From Suilimivivens aceti (GTDB lineage Bacteria > Bacillota > Clostridia > Lachnospirales > Lachnospiraceae), in the NCBI RefSeq assembly GCF_025567405.1, contig NZ_JAOQKJ010000010.1, forward strand, positions 1 to 64,000: a DNA stretch of 64,000 nucleotides. Reading direction: 5' to 3'. The notes below the pieces were generated by a model that was not told the DNA's origin, made no database searches, and saw only the letters and a list, made by a program, of their open reading frames with translations. A program made the position numbers and the translations under genes. Shown here piece by piece: positions 40,938 to 50,366 of this stretch (its first letter is position 1; every line of letters starts with the position of its first letter).

Positions 40938-42245
40938 ATGTTTTCAAAAATACTGATCGCCAACCGCGGCGAAATTGCTGTCCGTATCATCCGTGCCTGC
41001 AAGGAAATGGGTGTGGCTACGGTTGCTGTATATTCTGAGGCGGATAAAAATGCCCTTCACGTGGCTCTTGCCGATCAAAGCTATTGCATCGGTGGTCCCG
41101 AGGCTTCGGAAAGTTATCTGAACGAAAATCAAATTATAAGCACCGCTATTTTGGCGGGAGCGCAGGCAATTCATCCTGGCTATGGTTTTCTTTCTGAAAA
41201 TGCACACTTTGCCCGTGCCTGCAGAAAGAACGGATTGGTATTTATCGGCCCGGATCCCGAAAGCATGGAGCGTATTGGTAATAAAGCACTGTTGAAGGAA
41301 CTGATTCGAAGTACGTGCCTGACGGTCATTCCCGGAACAAAAACAGTAGCTTCTGCCGCAGAAGCAAGGCAGGCAGCTGACGGAATCGGATATCCTGTTA
41401 TGCTCAAAGCCTGTGCAGGTGGAGGCGGAAGGGGAATCCGTCTGATTCATTCGGAGGATGAACTGGAGGATGCCTACTATCAGGCAACCAGTGAAGCGGT
41501 CAGTGCATTTGGCGACGGCAGTGTGTATCTTGAAAAATATATTTTTCCTGCAAGACATGTTGAATTGCAGATTCTTGCTGATGAATACGGAAATGCAGTG
41601 TGCCTTGGTGACAGGGACTGCTCTCTCCAAAGAAGAAACCAAAAGCTGCTGGAAGAAACTCCTTCTCCTGCCGTTAATGACGGGCAGCGTCAGGGGATTA
41701 TAGAGCTGGCAGTGGATGCTGTAAAAAAAATTGGCTATGTAGGTGCGGGTACGCTTGAATTCCTGCTTGACCGGGAGGGAAACTTCTGGTTTATGGAAAT
41801 GAATGTGCGGCTGCAGGTTGAGCATTGTGTAACAGAAATGTTGACAGGCTTTGATCTTGTAAAATGGCAGATCCGCATTGCAGCTGGTATACCGCTGAAT
41901 TTTATACAAAAGGATGTTAGAATAAAAGGCTCTGCCATTGAATGCCGTATCAATGCAGGCAGCTGTGGAGCGCTGGAAATGCTTCATGTTCCGGGCGGAC
42001 CGTCTGTACGGTTTGATACCTGTCTGGTCACAGGCACTGTCGTATCCCCGTATTATGATTCATTGCTTGGCAAGCTGATCGTATATGCTAAAACACGGGA
42101 AGAAGCCCTCCGCAAAATGAGGGCAGCACTTTGCGAATTGGTAATTGGCGGCATATCGACTAACATTGAGGAACAACTGCGGATTGTAGAGGATGAGCGC
42201 TTTATATCCGGTAATTATGATTTAGCGTTTATGGGAAACAGGTGA
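40938..42245 (+). CDS. accC: Biotin carboxylase
   Basis: A 435-residue ATP-grasp enzyme that carboxylates the biotin on AccB. N-terminal KILIANRGEIAVRIIRACKE; Gly-rich ATP loop KACAGGGGRGIRLI (about residues 156-169); HVELQILADEYGN; and FMEMNVRLQVEHCVTEM (usually MNTRIQVEH) with the catalytic Arg. It is about 10-15 residues shorter than typical AccC at the C-terminus but keeps all key parts. Confidence 0.94.
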   Translation: MFSKILIANRGEIAVRIIRACKEMGVATVAVYSEADKNALHVALADQSYCIGGPEASESYLNENQIISTAILAGAQAIHPGYGFLSENAHFARACRKNGLVFIGPDPESMERIGNKALLKELIRSTCLTVIPGTKTVASAAEARQAADGIGYPVMLKACAGGGGRGIRLIHSEDELEDAYYQATSEAVSAFGDGSVYLEKYIFPARHVELQILADEYGNAVCLGDRDCSLQRRNQKLLEETPSPAVNDGQRQGIIELAVDAVKKIGYVGAGTLEFLLDREGNFWFMEMNVRLQVEHCVTEMLTGFDLVKWQIRIAAGIPLNFIQKDVRIKGSAIECRINAGSCGALEMLHVPGGPSVRFDTCLVTGTVVSPYYDSLLGKLIVYAKTREEALRKMRAALCELVIGGISTNIEEQLRIVEDERFISGNYDLAFMGNR

Positions 42246-42249
42246 TGAA

Positions 42250-43104
42250 ATGGCATTACTTAATTTTTTGAAACCTAAAAATCAATTAGAAGAAGGCGGA
42301 CGTTCTTCTGCTCCTGTCCAGCGTGATGACGGTGAGCCGGAAAAGAAATGTCCGAATTGTCACAAGGATGTTCCGCTGAGCCGCCTTTGGGCAAATGATC
42401 TTGTCTGTTCCTGTGGTTATCATTTTCGTATGAAAGCACGTCAGCGTATACAGATGATCACGGATAAGGGAAGCTTTCATGAGCTATATCCTAATATGAA
42501 AGCTGATAATCCGTTAAATTTTCCCGGATACAAGGAGAAGCTTGAAACTGTCCGTGTAGCAAGCAGCGAAAAGGAGGCCGTGGTCTGCGGTACGGCTGCT
42601 ATTGGGAAACAAAAATGCTGTCTGTTTGTTATGGAACCGTACTTTATGATGGGTAGCATGGGTAGTGCTGTTGGTGAAAAAGTAACGATACTATTTGAGT
42701 ATGCCGTGCAGCACCGCCTGCCGGTTATCGGCTTTACTGTATCTGGCGGTGCCCGTATGCAGGAAGGTTTATTGTCTCTGATGCAGATGGCCAAAATAAG
42801 CGCAGCGGTAAAACGGCATAGTGATGCAGGTCTTTTGTATATTGCTGTTCTTACTGATCCGACAACGGGTGGTGTGACGGCGAGCTTCGCTATGGAAGCA
42901 GATATTATTCTTGCTGAACCCGGTGCAACTGTCGGGTTTGCAGGGGCAAGAGTGATTGAACAGACGACAAGGAAGACTCTGCCGGAAGGATTTCAAAAGT
43001 CTGAATTTGTACTGAAGCATGGATTTATTGACAGCATTATTCAACGCTCCAGCCAGAAAAAGTATCTGAATGAGCTGCTGAAAATGCATGGTGGAGGATT
43101 ATGA
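42250..43104 (+). CDS. accD: Acetyl-CoA carboxylase carboxyltransferase beta subunit
   Basis: A 284-residue crotonase-fold subunit with an N-terminal zinc ribbon: CPNCHKD (Cys34, Cys37) and LVCSCGYHF (Cys53, Cys55). The second pair is CxC where the family normally has CxxC, a minor oddity that could affect zinc geometry. The carboxyltransferase part has GSMGSAVGEKVT and SGGARMQEGLLSLMQMAK. It ends two bases before accA. Confidence 0.93.
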   Translation: MALLNFLKPKNQLEEGGRSSAPVQRDDGEPEKKCPNCHKDVPLSRLWANDLVCSCGYHFRMKARQRIQMITDKGSFHELYPNMKADNPLNFPGYKEKLETVRVASSEKEAVVCGTAAIGKQKCCLFVMEPYFMMGSMGSAVGEKVTILFEYAVQHRLPVIGFTVSGGARMQEGLLSLMQMAKISAAVKRHSDAGLLYIAVLTDPTTGGVTASFAMEADIILAEPGATVGFAGARVIEQTTRKTLPEGFQKSEFVLKHGFIDSIIQRSSQKKYLNELLKMHGGGL

Positions 43105-43105
43105 T

Positions 43106-43897
43106 ATGAGCCTGACTGCTTATGAACGGGTGAAGCTTGCCCGTGATAGTAAAAGACCGACAGGGCTTGACTACATTAAAAATGTTTTTGGCGGCTTTAT
43201 TGAATTTCATGGTGATCGCCGTTTTGCAGATGATCCCGCTGTTGTGGGTGGCATTGCAAAGCTTTGTAATATTCCCGTGACGGTAATTGCAATTGAAAAA
43301 GGTCATACGGCAAAGGAGCGTTCCTATCGGAATTTTGGTATGCCTCAGCCTGAAGGCTATCGCAAAGCCCTGCGGCTTATGAGACAGGCTGAAAAATTCG
43401 GCAGACCAGTTATTTGTTTTGTCGATACATCCGGTGCATACTGTGGAGTCGGGGCTGAGGAACGGGGACAGGGACAGGCGATCGCTGAAAATCTGCTGGA
43501 AATGTCCACGCTTTGTGTTCCGATCATTTCTATTTTAATTGGTGAAGGTGGTAGTGGAGGTGCTCTTGGTCTTGCAGTTGCCGACAGAGTCTGGATGCTG
43601 CAAAATGCCGTATATTCTGTCATTTCCCCAGAAGGCTGCGCAAGTATTCTATGGAAAGATGCTGCAAAAGCAGAAATGGCAGCAGCAAGCTTGAAATTAG
43701 CGGCTGAAGATGCAAAAAGTATCGGTGTGATTGAACGCATCCTTTCCGAAAATGATATCGGGAAAAAGGAATTCTATGACCGTATCCGCACCCTACTGAT
43801 GGAAGAGCTAAAAGTATTGTCTGAGGAAGCTGACCTGATTCAGAGCCGCTATGACAGATTCCGTAAGCTGGGTGTAAGCGCAGTTGTTAAGGAGTGA
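43106..43897 (+). CDS. accA: Acetyl-CoA carboxylase carboxyltransferase alpha subunit
   Basis: A 263-residue partner of AccD. Start 43106 follows GGAGG at good spacing. It shows AYERVKLARDSKRPTGLDYI, HGDRRFADDPAVVGGIA, the conserved CFVDTSGAYCGVGAEERGQG and the oxyanion loop IGEGGSGGALGLAVADRV, then VISPEGCASILWKD. Both carboxyltransferase subunits being separate genes is the normal bacterial layout. Confidence 0.94.
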   Translation: MSLTAYERVKLARDSKRPTGLDYIKNVFGGFIEFHGDRRFADDPAVVGGIAKLCNIPVTVIAIEKGHTAKERSYRNFGMPQPEGYRKALRLMRQAEKFGRPVICFVDTSGAYCGVGAEERGQGQAIAENLLEMSTLCVPIISILIGEGGSGGALGLAVADRVWMLQNAVYSVISPEGCASILWKDAAKAEMAAASLKLAAEDAKSIGVIERILSENDIGKKEFYDRIRTLLMEELKVLSEEADLIQSRYDRFRKLGVSAVVKE

Positions 43898-43899
43898 AA

Positions 43900-45534
43900 A
43901 TGAGTATATATAAACAATACTGTAGTGAAATTGTTGATGAAAACGGCAGGTTACAAAAAATAACACTGAAATATCCGGATAACTTTAATTTCGGTTATGA
44001 TGTTGTTGATAAAATTGCAGATGAAACACCGCAAAAACGTGCGCTGGTCTGGTGCAATGTAGAAGGTGAAGAACATATTTTTTCATTTGCAGATATAAAA
44101 AAGTACAGCAATCAGATGGCGAATGTGTTTCAAAGTGCAGGAATAGGCCACGGAGACCGTGTTATGCTGATCCTGAAGCGGCACTACGAATACTGGTTTG
44201 CTGCAGTGGCACTGCACAAGCTGGGTGCAGTGATGATACCGGTAACGCATATGCTGACGGTCAGCGACCTTGTATATCGCATGAAAGCTTCTAAGGCAAA
44301 GGCATTTGTATGCACTACCCAGAACGAGGTCCCCGGAAAAATTACCGAAGCGCTGGAAGAGGCTGGCATGACAGCAAAGCTCTGGTGTGTACAGGGGGAT
44401 GCAGACGGCTTTGAAAATATGACAGAAGCTATGAAAGAAGCTTCTGAAGAATTTGAACGTGTGCAGACCCTGGCGGCGGATCCTATGATGCTGTATTTTA
44501 CATCCGGCACTACAGGATATCCTAAAGGTGTAATTCATGATCACAGTTATCCGCTTGCACATATCGTCACGGCAAAGTACTGGCATCAGGCAGAGGAAGA
44601 CGGCCTGCATTTTACTGTTGCGGAAACAGGATGGGCAAAAGCATCCTGGGGTAAGCTTTATGGACAATGGCTGGTTGGCTGTGCGGTTATGGTGTATGAT
44701 TTTGATAACTTTGAGCCAAAGCAGCTGACTGCAGTTATCAACCATTATGGTGTAACCTCCTTCTGTGCACCTCCCACAGTTTATCGTTACCTTGTGCGTA
44801 AAGGCATTCCTGACATGCCAACACTCAGACATGCGACCACAGCAGGTGAAATGTTAGCCCCTGAGGTGTTTCATAAGTTTACAGAACGTACCGGACTTCA
44901 ACTCTGTGAGGGCTACGGACAGACTGAGACAACATTATTAATGGCAAATTTCAAAGGCTATGATGCCGTGGAGGGTTCCATGGGAACACCGTCCCCCTTT
45001 TACAATCTTGAGCTTCGGGGAAAGGACGGAAAACCTGCAGGGATTGGCGAAATAGGGGAGGTTGTTATTATTCCCGAAAAGGCTGGTAAACAGCCGGGTG
45101 TATTTACTACATATTTAGACGATGATGAACAGTACGGATATGTCTGGCGTGATGGGGTATATCATACGGGTGATGCGGCATATATGGATGAACATGGCCA
45201 TTACTGGTTCCATGGACGTTTTGATGATATCATCAAGACAGGCGGCTTCAGGGTTGGACCTTATGAAGTGGAAAATGTGCTGATGGAGCATCCTGCCGTT
45301 GTAGAATGCAGTGTGATCGGCGTACCGGATTCTCTGCGGGGTCAGGCGATCAAGGCAGTTGTTGTTCCTGGGGCAGGGTATGAGCCGTCACAGGAGCTTG
45401 AGCTGGAAATTAAAAATTTTTGCAATCAGAAGCTTTCAGAATACAAATGGATCCGTTTCGTGGAATTCATAACTGAAATGCCTAAGACCATCAGCGGTAA
45501 GATACAAAAGACGGTGCTTCGTGGTCAGAAATAG
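43900..45534 (+). CDS. Acyl-CoA synthetase (medium-chain/MACS-type)
   Basis: This 544-residue adenylate-forming ligase activates a carboxylic acid to acyl-CoA. The AMP-binding P-loop YFTSGTTGYPKGVIHDHSY is at about residues 204-222, GYGQTETT at about 343, GDAAYMDEHGHYWFHGRFDD at about 425-444 and the C-terminal Lys in PKTISGKIQK at about 531. It looks most like medium-chain or butyrate/propionate-activating MACS enzymes. It begins 2 bases after accA and so is the last gene of the fatty acid operon, an unusual partner; it might supply primer acyl-CoA or recycle fatty acids. Confidence 0.85.
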   Translation: MSIYKQYCSEIVDENGRLQKITLKYPDNFNFGYDVVDKIADETPQKRALVWCNVEGEEHIFSFADIKKYSNQMANVFQSAGIGHGDRVMLILKRHYEYWFAAVALHKLGAVMIPVTHMLTVSDLVYRMKASKAKAFVCTTQNEVPGKITEALEEAGMTAKLWCVQGDADGFENMTEAMKEASEEFERVQTLAADPMMLYFTSGTTGYPKGVIHDHSYPLAHIVTAKYWHQAEEDGLHFTVAETGWAKASWGKLYGQWLVGCAVMVYDFDNFEPKQLTAVINHYGVTSFCAPPTVYRYLVRKGIPDMPTLRHATTAGEMLAPEVFHKFTERTGLQLCEGYGQTETTLLMANFKGYDAVEGSMGTPSPFYNLELRGKDGKPAGIGEIGEVVIIPEKAGKQPGVFTTYLDDDEQYGYVWRDGVYHTGDAAYMDEHGHYWFHGRFDDIIKTGGFRVGPYEVENVLMEHPAVVECSVIGVPDSLRGQAIKAVVVPGAGYEPSQELELEIKNFCNQKLSEYKWIRFVEFITEMPKTISGKIQKTVLRGQK

Positions 45535-45617
45535 CAGGTACCGCATTAGTTGTAATATAACATGGATTGATTTATAATACCGTTGGCAGAGGAGGAAACT
45601 CTGTAAAAGGAGATAGT

Positions 45618-47621
45618 ATGAATAACGCATTGAATAACATGGAGAAAATACTTGACCATCAAATATGTGGTTTTCATCAGTATATATTGACATCTCCTGT
45701 ACACCTGAATTATGTCAGCTGTAATCTGTGTGCAATGCTTGGGATCCAGCAAAATGAACTGTTGGATGACAGAACAGATCTTTATGCAAAAATGGTACAT
45801 CCTGCAGATCTTGAAAAGTATCTTGATTTTATCCAGAATATAATTCTGAAAGAGCAGACGTTTACAGGTGAGTACCGTCTTATAAAAAAAGATGGTACAG
45901 TTATCTGGGTAAGAGATACCGTTACACCCGGGAGACTGGATGATGGAACACTCATCGGGCATTCTGTTTTAACAGATATCACCGATATAAAAAACAGGAA
46001 TACTGATCTGGTATTTTTGAATGAAACTGTTCCTTGCGGAATTTTAAGATATACCTGTGAAAAACAGCCGAGAATTACATATATCAATTCAAAGATGCTT
46101 GAAATCCTGCGTTTTCCAGAAGCAAAAGAGGGGGAAATTGATTATCTGGAAATGTATAAAAGCAATATCTTCCTGATGATCCCCATGGAGGAACGACGCA
46201 GATTTTCAAAATATCTGAACCGTGTTTTTTCTGCGGATGCTCCAATCGCCGGAGATATGACATTGCTTTGCTGTGATGGATACCGTGCACATGTTTTCGG
46301 GTGGGTTACGAAGTGTGTCAATGAACATGGGGAAGCAGAGTTTCAAAGTGTTTGCATGGATATTACGGAGCGTTATCAGGCACGGAAGGCGAATGAAAGC
46401 AAACGCTATCTGCGGGCTCTTACTGATGTTTATGATAAGATTTTTGAATTTAATTTTGATGCCGGCACCGTGAAATGCCTGTATTGTGAAGAGACATCTT
46501 ATTTTAAGAGATTTGAAAATATAGCAATGCAAATTGAGGATGCACTGGAAAAGTGGCTGATCGCATCCGTAAATATAGAACAGCAGGATATTGTGCGGCA
46601 TTTTTTCAGGGATTATTGTCAAAAGAGGCTGGATGGAATTGACGGCAGACCGCCGCAAGTCATCTATAAGGCCCGTTCTACCAATAACAGCATCAGGCAA
46701 TATACGGGTATATTTATCAAAGTTGATGAATCGGTCAGTCTCTATTGCTGTCGAGAGACAAAAGAGACGGGGAATTCTGCTGCACTGAAGGAAGAAAACA
46801 ATCAGCTGAAAGAAAAAATGCGAAATTTAGTCACAAAATTTTCGGATGGCATTGCAGCTTTTGAAGTTACAGCAAAGGGTCTGGTAAAGCCGCTGTATGC
46901 AACTGAAAATGTCTGTGAATTTTTTGGCTATACGGAGGAAGAATGGCTTCCACTGATGGAATGCTTCACTCCCTTAGAAAGCTTTGTTGCATACAGCGAA
47001 GTTCCTTATGAAAAATATATGGAATTACTAAGAGCCGGGGAAGCAGAGTTTGCTTATTTTGATTATCAGTCTGAGAAAGAATGTAAGATCAAGGCAATTT
47101 GTTCCGAAAAAGAGCCAAACACAAATTTTTCCCGTTATGTTATGCTTTATTCAGTAGATGGAGGTCTGGAACCGGACAGATCGACCTTGGCAGAGAAACG
47201 TACGGTGTCCATCCGCACCTTTGGTTACTTTGATGTGTTTGTAGGGGACACGCCTATTGCATTCCGCAACAAAAAATCCAAGGAGCTTTTTGCACTGCTT
47301 GTTGATCGTAAAGGGGGATATGTTACTTCTGAAGAGGCTGTCAGTTTTCTGTGGGAGGATGAGCCGGCAAATACGCTGACTCTTTCGAGATACCGGAAAG
47401 TTGCGCTGCGTTTGAAAAGCACACTGGAGGAATATGGAATTTCCGGTATTGTGGAAGCTGTCGATGGAAAACGACGTATTGTCATGGATAAGGTCGAGTG
47501 TGATCTGTATAATTATCTTTCAGGGAAAGAGGAATATTCACAGCTATTTAAGGGAAGCTACCTGACGAACTATAGCTGGGGTGAAACAACGTTGGGAGAA
47601 TTGATGAATGACGAAAGGTGA
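45618..47621 (+). CDS. PAS-domain regulator with C-terminal winged helix
   Basis: This 667-residue protein starts at 45618 after AAAGGAG. The N-terminal half has a PAS-like sensory domain (MVHPADLEKYLDFIQNIILK, then GEYRLIKKDGTVIWVRDTV, residues about 50-115) followed by further PAS-like parts. The last 110 or so residues are an OmpR/SARP-like winged helix (TVSIRTFGYFDVFVGDTPI, then RNKKSKELFALLVDRKGGYV). It probably binds DNA in response to a small ligand or redox cue. It follows the fatty acid operon and overlaps araR by 14 bases, so its targets may be either. Confidence 0.75.
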   Translation: MNNALNNMEKILDHQICGFHQYILTSPVHLNYVSCNLCAMLGIQQNELLDDRTDLYAKMVHPADLEKYLDFIQNIILKEQTFTGEYRLIKKDGTVIWVRDTVTPGRLDDGTLIGHSVLTDITDIKNRNTDLVFLNETVPCGILRYTCEKQPRITYINSKMLEILRFPEAKEGEIDYLEMYKSNIFLMIPMEERRRFSKYLNRVFSADAPIAGDMTLLCCDGYRAHVFGWVTKCVNEHGEAEFQSVCMDITERYQARKANESKRYLRALTDVYDKIFEFNFDAGTVKCLYCEETSYFKRFENIAMQIEDALEKWLIASVNIEQQDIVRHFFRDYCQKRLDGIDGRPPQVIYKARSTNNSIRQYTGIFIKVDESVSLYCCRETKETGNSAALKEENNQLKEKMRNLVTKFSDGIAAFEVTAKGLVKPLYATENVCEFFGYTEEEWLPLMECFTPLESFVAYSEVPYEKYMELLRAGEAEFAYFDYQSEKECKIKAICSEKEPNTNFSRYVMLYSVDGGLEPDRSTLAEKRTVSIRTFGYFDVFVGDTPIAFRNKKSKELFALLVDRKGGYVTSEEAVSFLWEDEPANTLTLSRYRKVALRLKSTLEEYGISGIVEAVDGKRRIVMDKVECDLYNYLSGKEEYSQLFKGSYLTNYSWGETTLGELMNDER

Positions 47622-48717
47622 AAGCTTTTGTGGGCAGAAGCAGCCCAAGTATTATCAGCTTATGACAGATCTGAAGGAGAAGGTGACAAAGGGCGAGATC
47701 CGCCCAGGCGATAAGCTTCCCTCTGAAAATGAACTGTCAGCGGCTTACCAGATCAGCCGTCAGACGGTCAGGAAAGCGCTGGCAGTACTTGATAGTGAAG
47801 GCTATATTTATGCCGAGCATGGCAGGGGAACATTTTGCCGGGAAAGAGTGATGCACACAGGAAATTCCAGAAATATTGCTGTTGTCACTACTTATCTGTC
47901 GGACTATATTTTTCCTCGGGTCATTCAGGGGATCGATGAGGTACTGACCAGAGAGGGATACAGTATTATCCTGAAAAATACAAAGAACTCCAGAAGCCAG
48001 GAGGCGAAGTGCCTGGAGGAGCTTTTACAGAAGGACATTGAGGGGATCATCATAGAGCCAAGCAAGAGCCATATTTACTGTCGTCATACGGAGCTTTATG
48101 GGAAGCTGGAGGAATACGGGATTCCTTATGTGTTTATCCAGGGGTGCTTTGATCAGCTCAGTGAAAAGCCAAAGGTGCTGATGGACGACTGCCTTGGTGG
48201 CTATCTGATCACGAAATATCTGATCGAGACCGGGCACAGGAATATCATTGGCGTGTTCAAGTCAGATGATATGCAGGGACAGAACAGACACCGTGGCTAT
48301 GTACAGGCGCTGCAGGAGGCCGGACTTGTCTATGATCCGGACAGGGTGATCTGGTTTTATACGGAGGACAGAAGGGTGCACCCTTATGATGGGATATGCA
48401 GGCTGGTACAGAAGCAGGCTGCCATGGACAGTGTCGTATGCTACAATGACCAGATCGCCATGAAGGTGATACAGGCACTGCAGGATATGGGAAAAAGGGT
48501 GCCGGAGGACATTTCTGTTACCGGCTACGACAATTCCTTTATGGCTGCAGGTGACGGCTTTCACCTGACGACCATTGTTCACCCGCAGGAAAAGCTGGGA
48601 GAGATGGCGGCAGAGCTTCTGCTTGATCTGATCCACCACAGGGAAGGTCTGGAGAGCGAACAGATCCTGATTGAGCCGGAGCTGGTGATCGGAAATTCCT
48701 GTCTTGACAGACGCTGA
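47608..48717 (+). CDS. araR: GntR/LacI-type arabinose repressor
   Basis: A 369-residue protein with an N-terminal GntR winged helix (IRPGDKLPSENELSAAYQIS, then RQTVRKALAVLDSEGYIY, about residues 32-69) fused to a LacI-type sugar-binding domain (NIAVVTTYLSDYIFPRVIQG onward, ending PELVIGNSCLDRR). This combination is that of AraR, which represses arabinose genes until arabinose binds. It lies upstream of araA, araB and araD on the same strand, with a palindromic operator in the gap. Confidence 0.9.
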   Translation: MTKGESFCGQKQPKYYQLMTDLKEKVTKGEIRPGDKLPSENELSAAYQISRQTVRKALAVLDSEGYIYAEHGRGTFCRERVMHTGNSRNIAVVTTYLSDYIFPRVIQGIDEVLTREGYSIILKNTKNSRSQEAKCLEELLQKDIEGIIIEPSKSHIYCRHTELYGKLEEYGIPYVFIQGCFDQLSEKPKVLMDDCLGGYLITKYLIETGHRNIIGVFKSDDMQGQNRHRGYVQALQEAGLVYDPDRVIWFYTEDRRVHPYDGICRLVQKQAAMDSVVCYNDQIAMKVIQALQDMGKRVPEDISVTGYDNSFMAAGDGFHLTTIVHPQEKLGEMAAELLLDLIHHREGLESEQILIEPELVIGNSCLDRR

Positions 48718-48741
48718 CAAGGATGGCGGCGGCGAAAAAAC

Positions 48742-48767
48742 AACTTGTAAAGATAAGCATACAAGTT
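48742..48767. promoter_or_regulatory. AraR-like operator upstream of araA
   Basis: AACTTGTA (48742-48749) and TACAAGTT (48760-48767) are perfect 8-bp inverted arms with a 10-base spacer, resembling the ACTTGTAC...GTACAAGT half-sites of Bacillus AraR boxes. It lies 56 bases before the araA start. Confidence 0.7.
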
Positions 48768-48822
48768 ATACCATTACAGTATAAAAGACGATTATTTCAT
48801 GTATTGTAAGGAGGTATCTTGT

Positions 48823-50319
48823 ATGTTACAGAAAAAGAATTATGTATTTTGGTTTTGCACCGGTTCCCAGGATCTTTATGGAGAGGAGTGCCTTGCAAAG
48901 GTAGCAGAGCATTCCCATAAGATCGTAGATGCACTGAATGCATCCGGACTTCTTCCCTATGAGGTGGTCTGGAAGCCTACGCTGATCACTAATGAACTGA
49001 TCCGCAGAACCTTTAATGAGGCAAATCTTGATGAAAGCTGTGCCGGTGTGATCACATGGATGCATACCTTTTCACCGGCAAAATCCTGGATCCTGGGTCT
49101 GCAGGAGTATCGTAAGCCCCTGCTGCATTTCCATACCCAGTTCAATGAAGAAATTCCCTATGACAGCATTGATATGGACTTTATGAACGAAAACCAGTCT
49201 GCCCACGGTGACAGGGAATATGGTCATATTGTCAGCAGAATGCGGATCGAGAGAAAGGTAGTTGTTGGCCACTGGTCTGATCCTGTGGTAGTCGGCAGAA
49301 TCGCATCCTTTATGAGAACAGCGGTAGGTATCGTGGAGAGCAGCCATATCCGTGTCATGCGTGTGGCAGACAATATGAGAAATGTAGCGGTTACCGAAGG
49401 TGACAAGGTAGAAGCACAGATCAAATTTGGCTGGGAAGTAGATGCATACCCTGTAAATGAGATCGCAGAAAGTGTGGATGCGGTTTCTGCTTCTGATGTC
49501 AATGCGCTGGTGGATGAGTATTATGAGAAATACAATATTCTTCTGGAGGGAAGAGATCCGGAGGAATTTAAGAAGCATGTGGCTGTCCAGGCACAGATCG
49601 AGATCGGTTTTGAGCGTTTCCTGGAGGAAAAGAACTATCAGGCGATCGTAACGCACTTTGGTGATCTTGGGAAATTGAAGCAGCTTCCCGGACTTGCCAT
49701 CCAGAGACTGATGGAAAAGGGCTATGGCTTTGGTGCAGAGGGTGACTGGAAGGTGGCAGCCATGGTCAGACTGATGAAGATCATGACCGGTGACATGAAG
49801 AATCCGAAGGGAACTTCCATGCTGGAAGACTATACCTACAATCTGGTGAAGGGAAAGGAAGGCATTTTGGAAGCCCATATGCTGGAGATCTGCCCTTCTA
49901 TCGCAGATGGCCCTATCAGTATCAAGTGTCAGCCCTTAAGCATGGGTGACAGAGAGGATCCGGCAAGACTGGTATTTACCTCCAAAGAAGGAAGCGGTAT
50001 AGCAGTATCCCTTATAGATCTCGGCAACCGGTTCCGTATGATCATCAATGATGTAGACTGCAAGAAGGTAGAAAAGCCCATGCCAAAGCTTCCCGTTGCG
50101 ACCAATTTCTGGACACCACAGCCGGATATGTATACCGGAGCAGAAGCGTGGATCCTGGCTGGCGGCGCCCACCATACAGCATTCACCTATGACCTGACAG
50201 CAGAGCAGATGGGTGATTTTGCAGCTGCTATGGGTGTAGAGGCTGTTTATATTGACAAGGACACAAAAATCCGTGATTTTAAGAGAGATTTGATGCTCGG
50301 AGAGGTGTTTTACCGCTAA
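48823..50319 (+). CDS. araA: L-arabinose isomerase
   Basis: A 498-residue enzyme converting L-arabinose to L-ribulose. AAGGAGG lies before the ATG at 48823. It shows VFWFCTGSQDLYGEECLAKV, WMHTFSPAKSWI, the metal-ligand Glu region GAEGDWKVAAMVRLMKIM and the C-terminal AGGAHHTAFTYDLTAEQM with conserved His. Length is normal for the family. Confidence 0.95.
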   Translation: MLQKKNYVFWFCTGSQDLYGEECLAKVAEHSHKIVDALNASGLLPYEVVWKPTLITNELIRRTFNEANLDESCAGVITWMHTFSPAKSWILGLQEYRKPLLHFHTQFNEEIPYDSIDMDFMNENQSAHGDREYGHIVSRMRIERKVVVGHWSDPVVVGRIASFMRTAVGIVESSHIRVMRVADNMRNVAVTEGDKVEAQIKFGWEVDAYPVNEIAESVDAVSASDVNALVDEYYEKYNILLEGRDPEEFKKHVAVQAQIEIGFERFLEEKNYQAIVTHFGDLGKLKQLPGLAIQRLMEKGYGFGAEGDWKVAAMVRLMKIMTGDMKNPKGTSMLEDYTYNLVKGKEGILEAHMLEICPSIADGPISIKCQPLSMGDREDPARLVFTSKEGSGIAVSLIDLGNRFRMIINDVDCKKVEKPMPKLPVATNFWTPQPDMYTGAEAWILAGGAHHTAFTYDLTAEQMGDFAAAMGVEAVYIDKDTKIRDFKRDLMLGEVFYR

Positions 50320-50366
50320 ATTTTGTGGTATGGTAATAAGAGAAGCAAAAGGAGGTTACTTGCGAA

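Noticed and set aside
40944..41987. 347-codon minus-strand frame opposite accC
   Set aside because: Antisense to a gene with all catalytic motifs; no ribosome site or recognisable domain.
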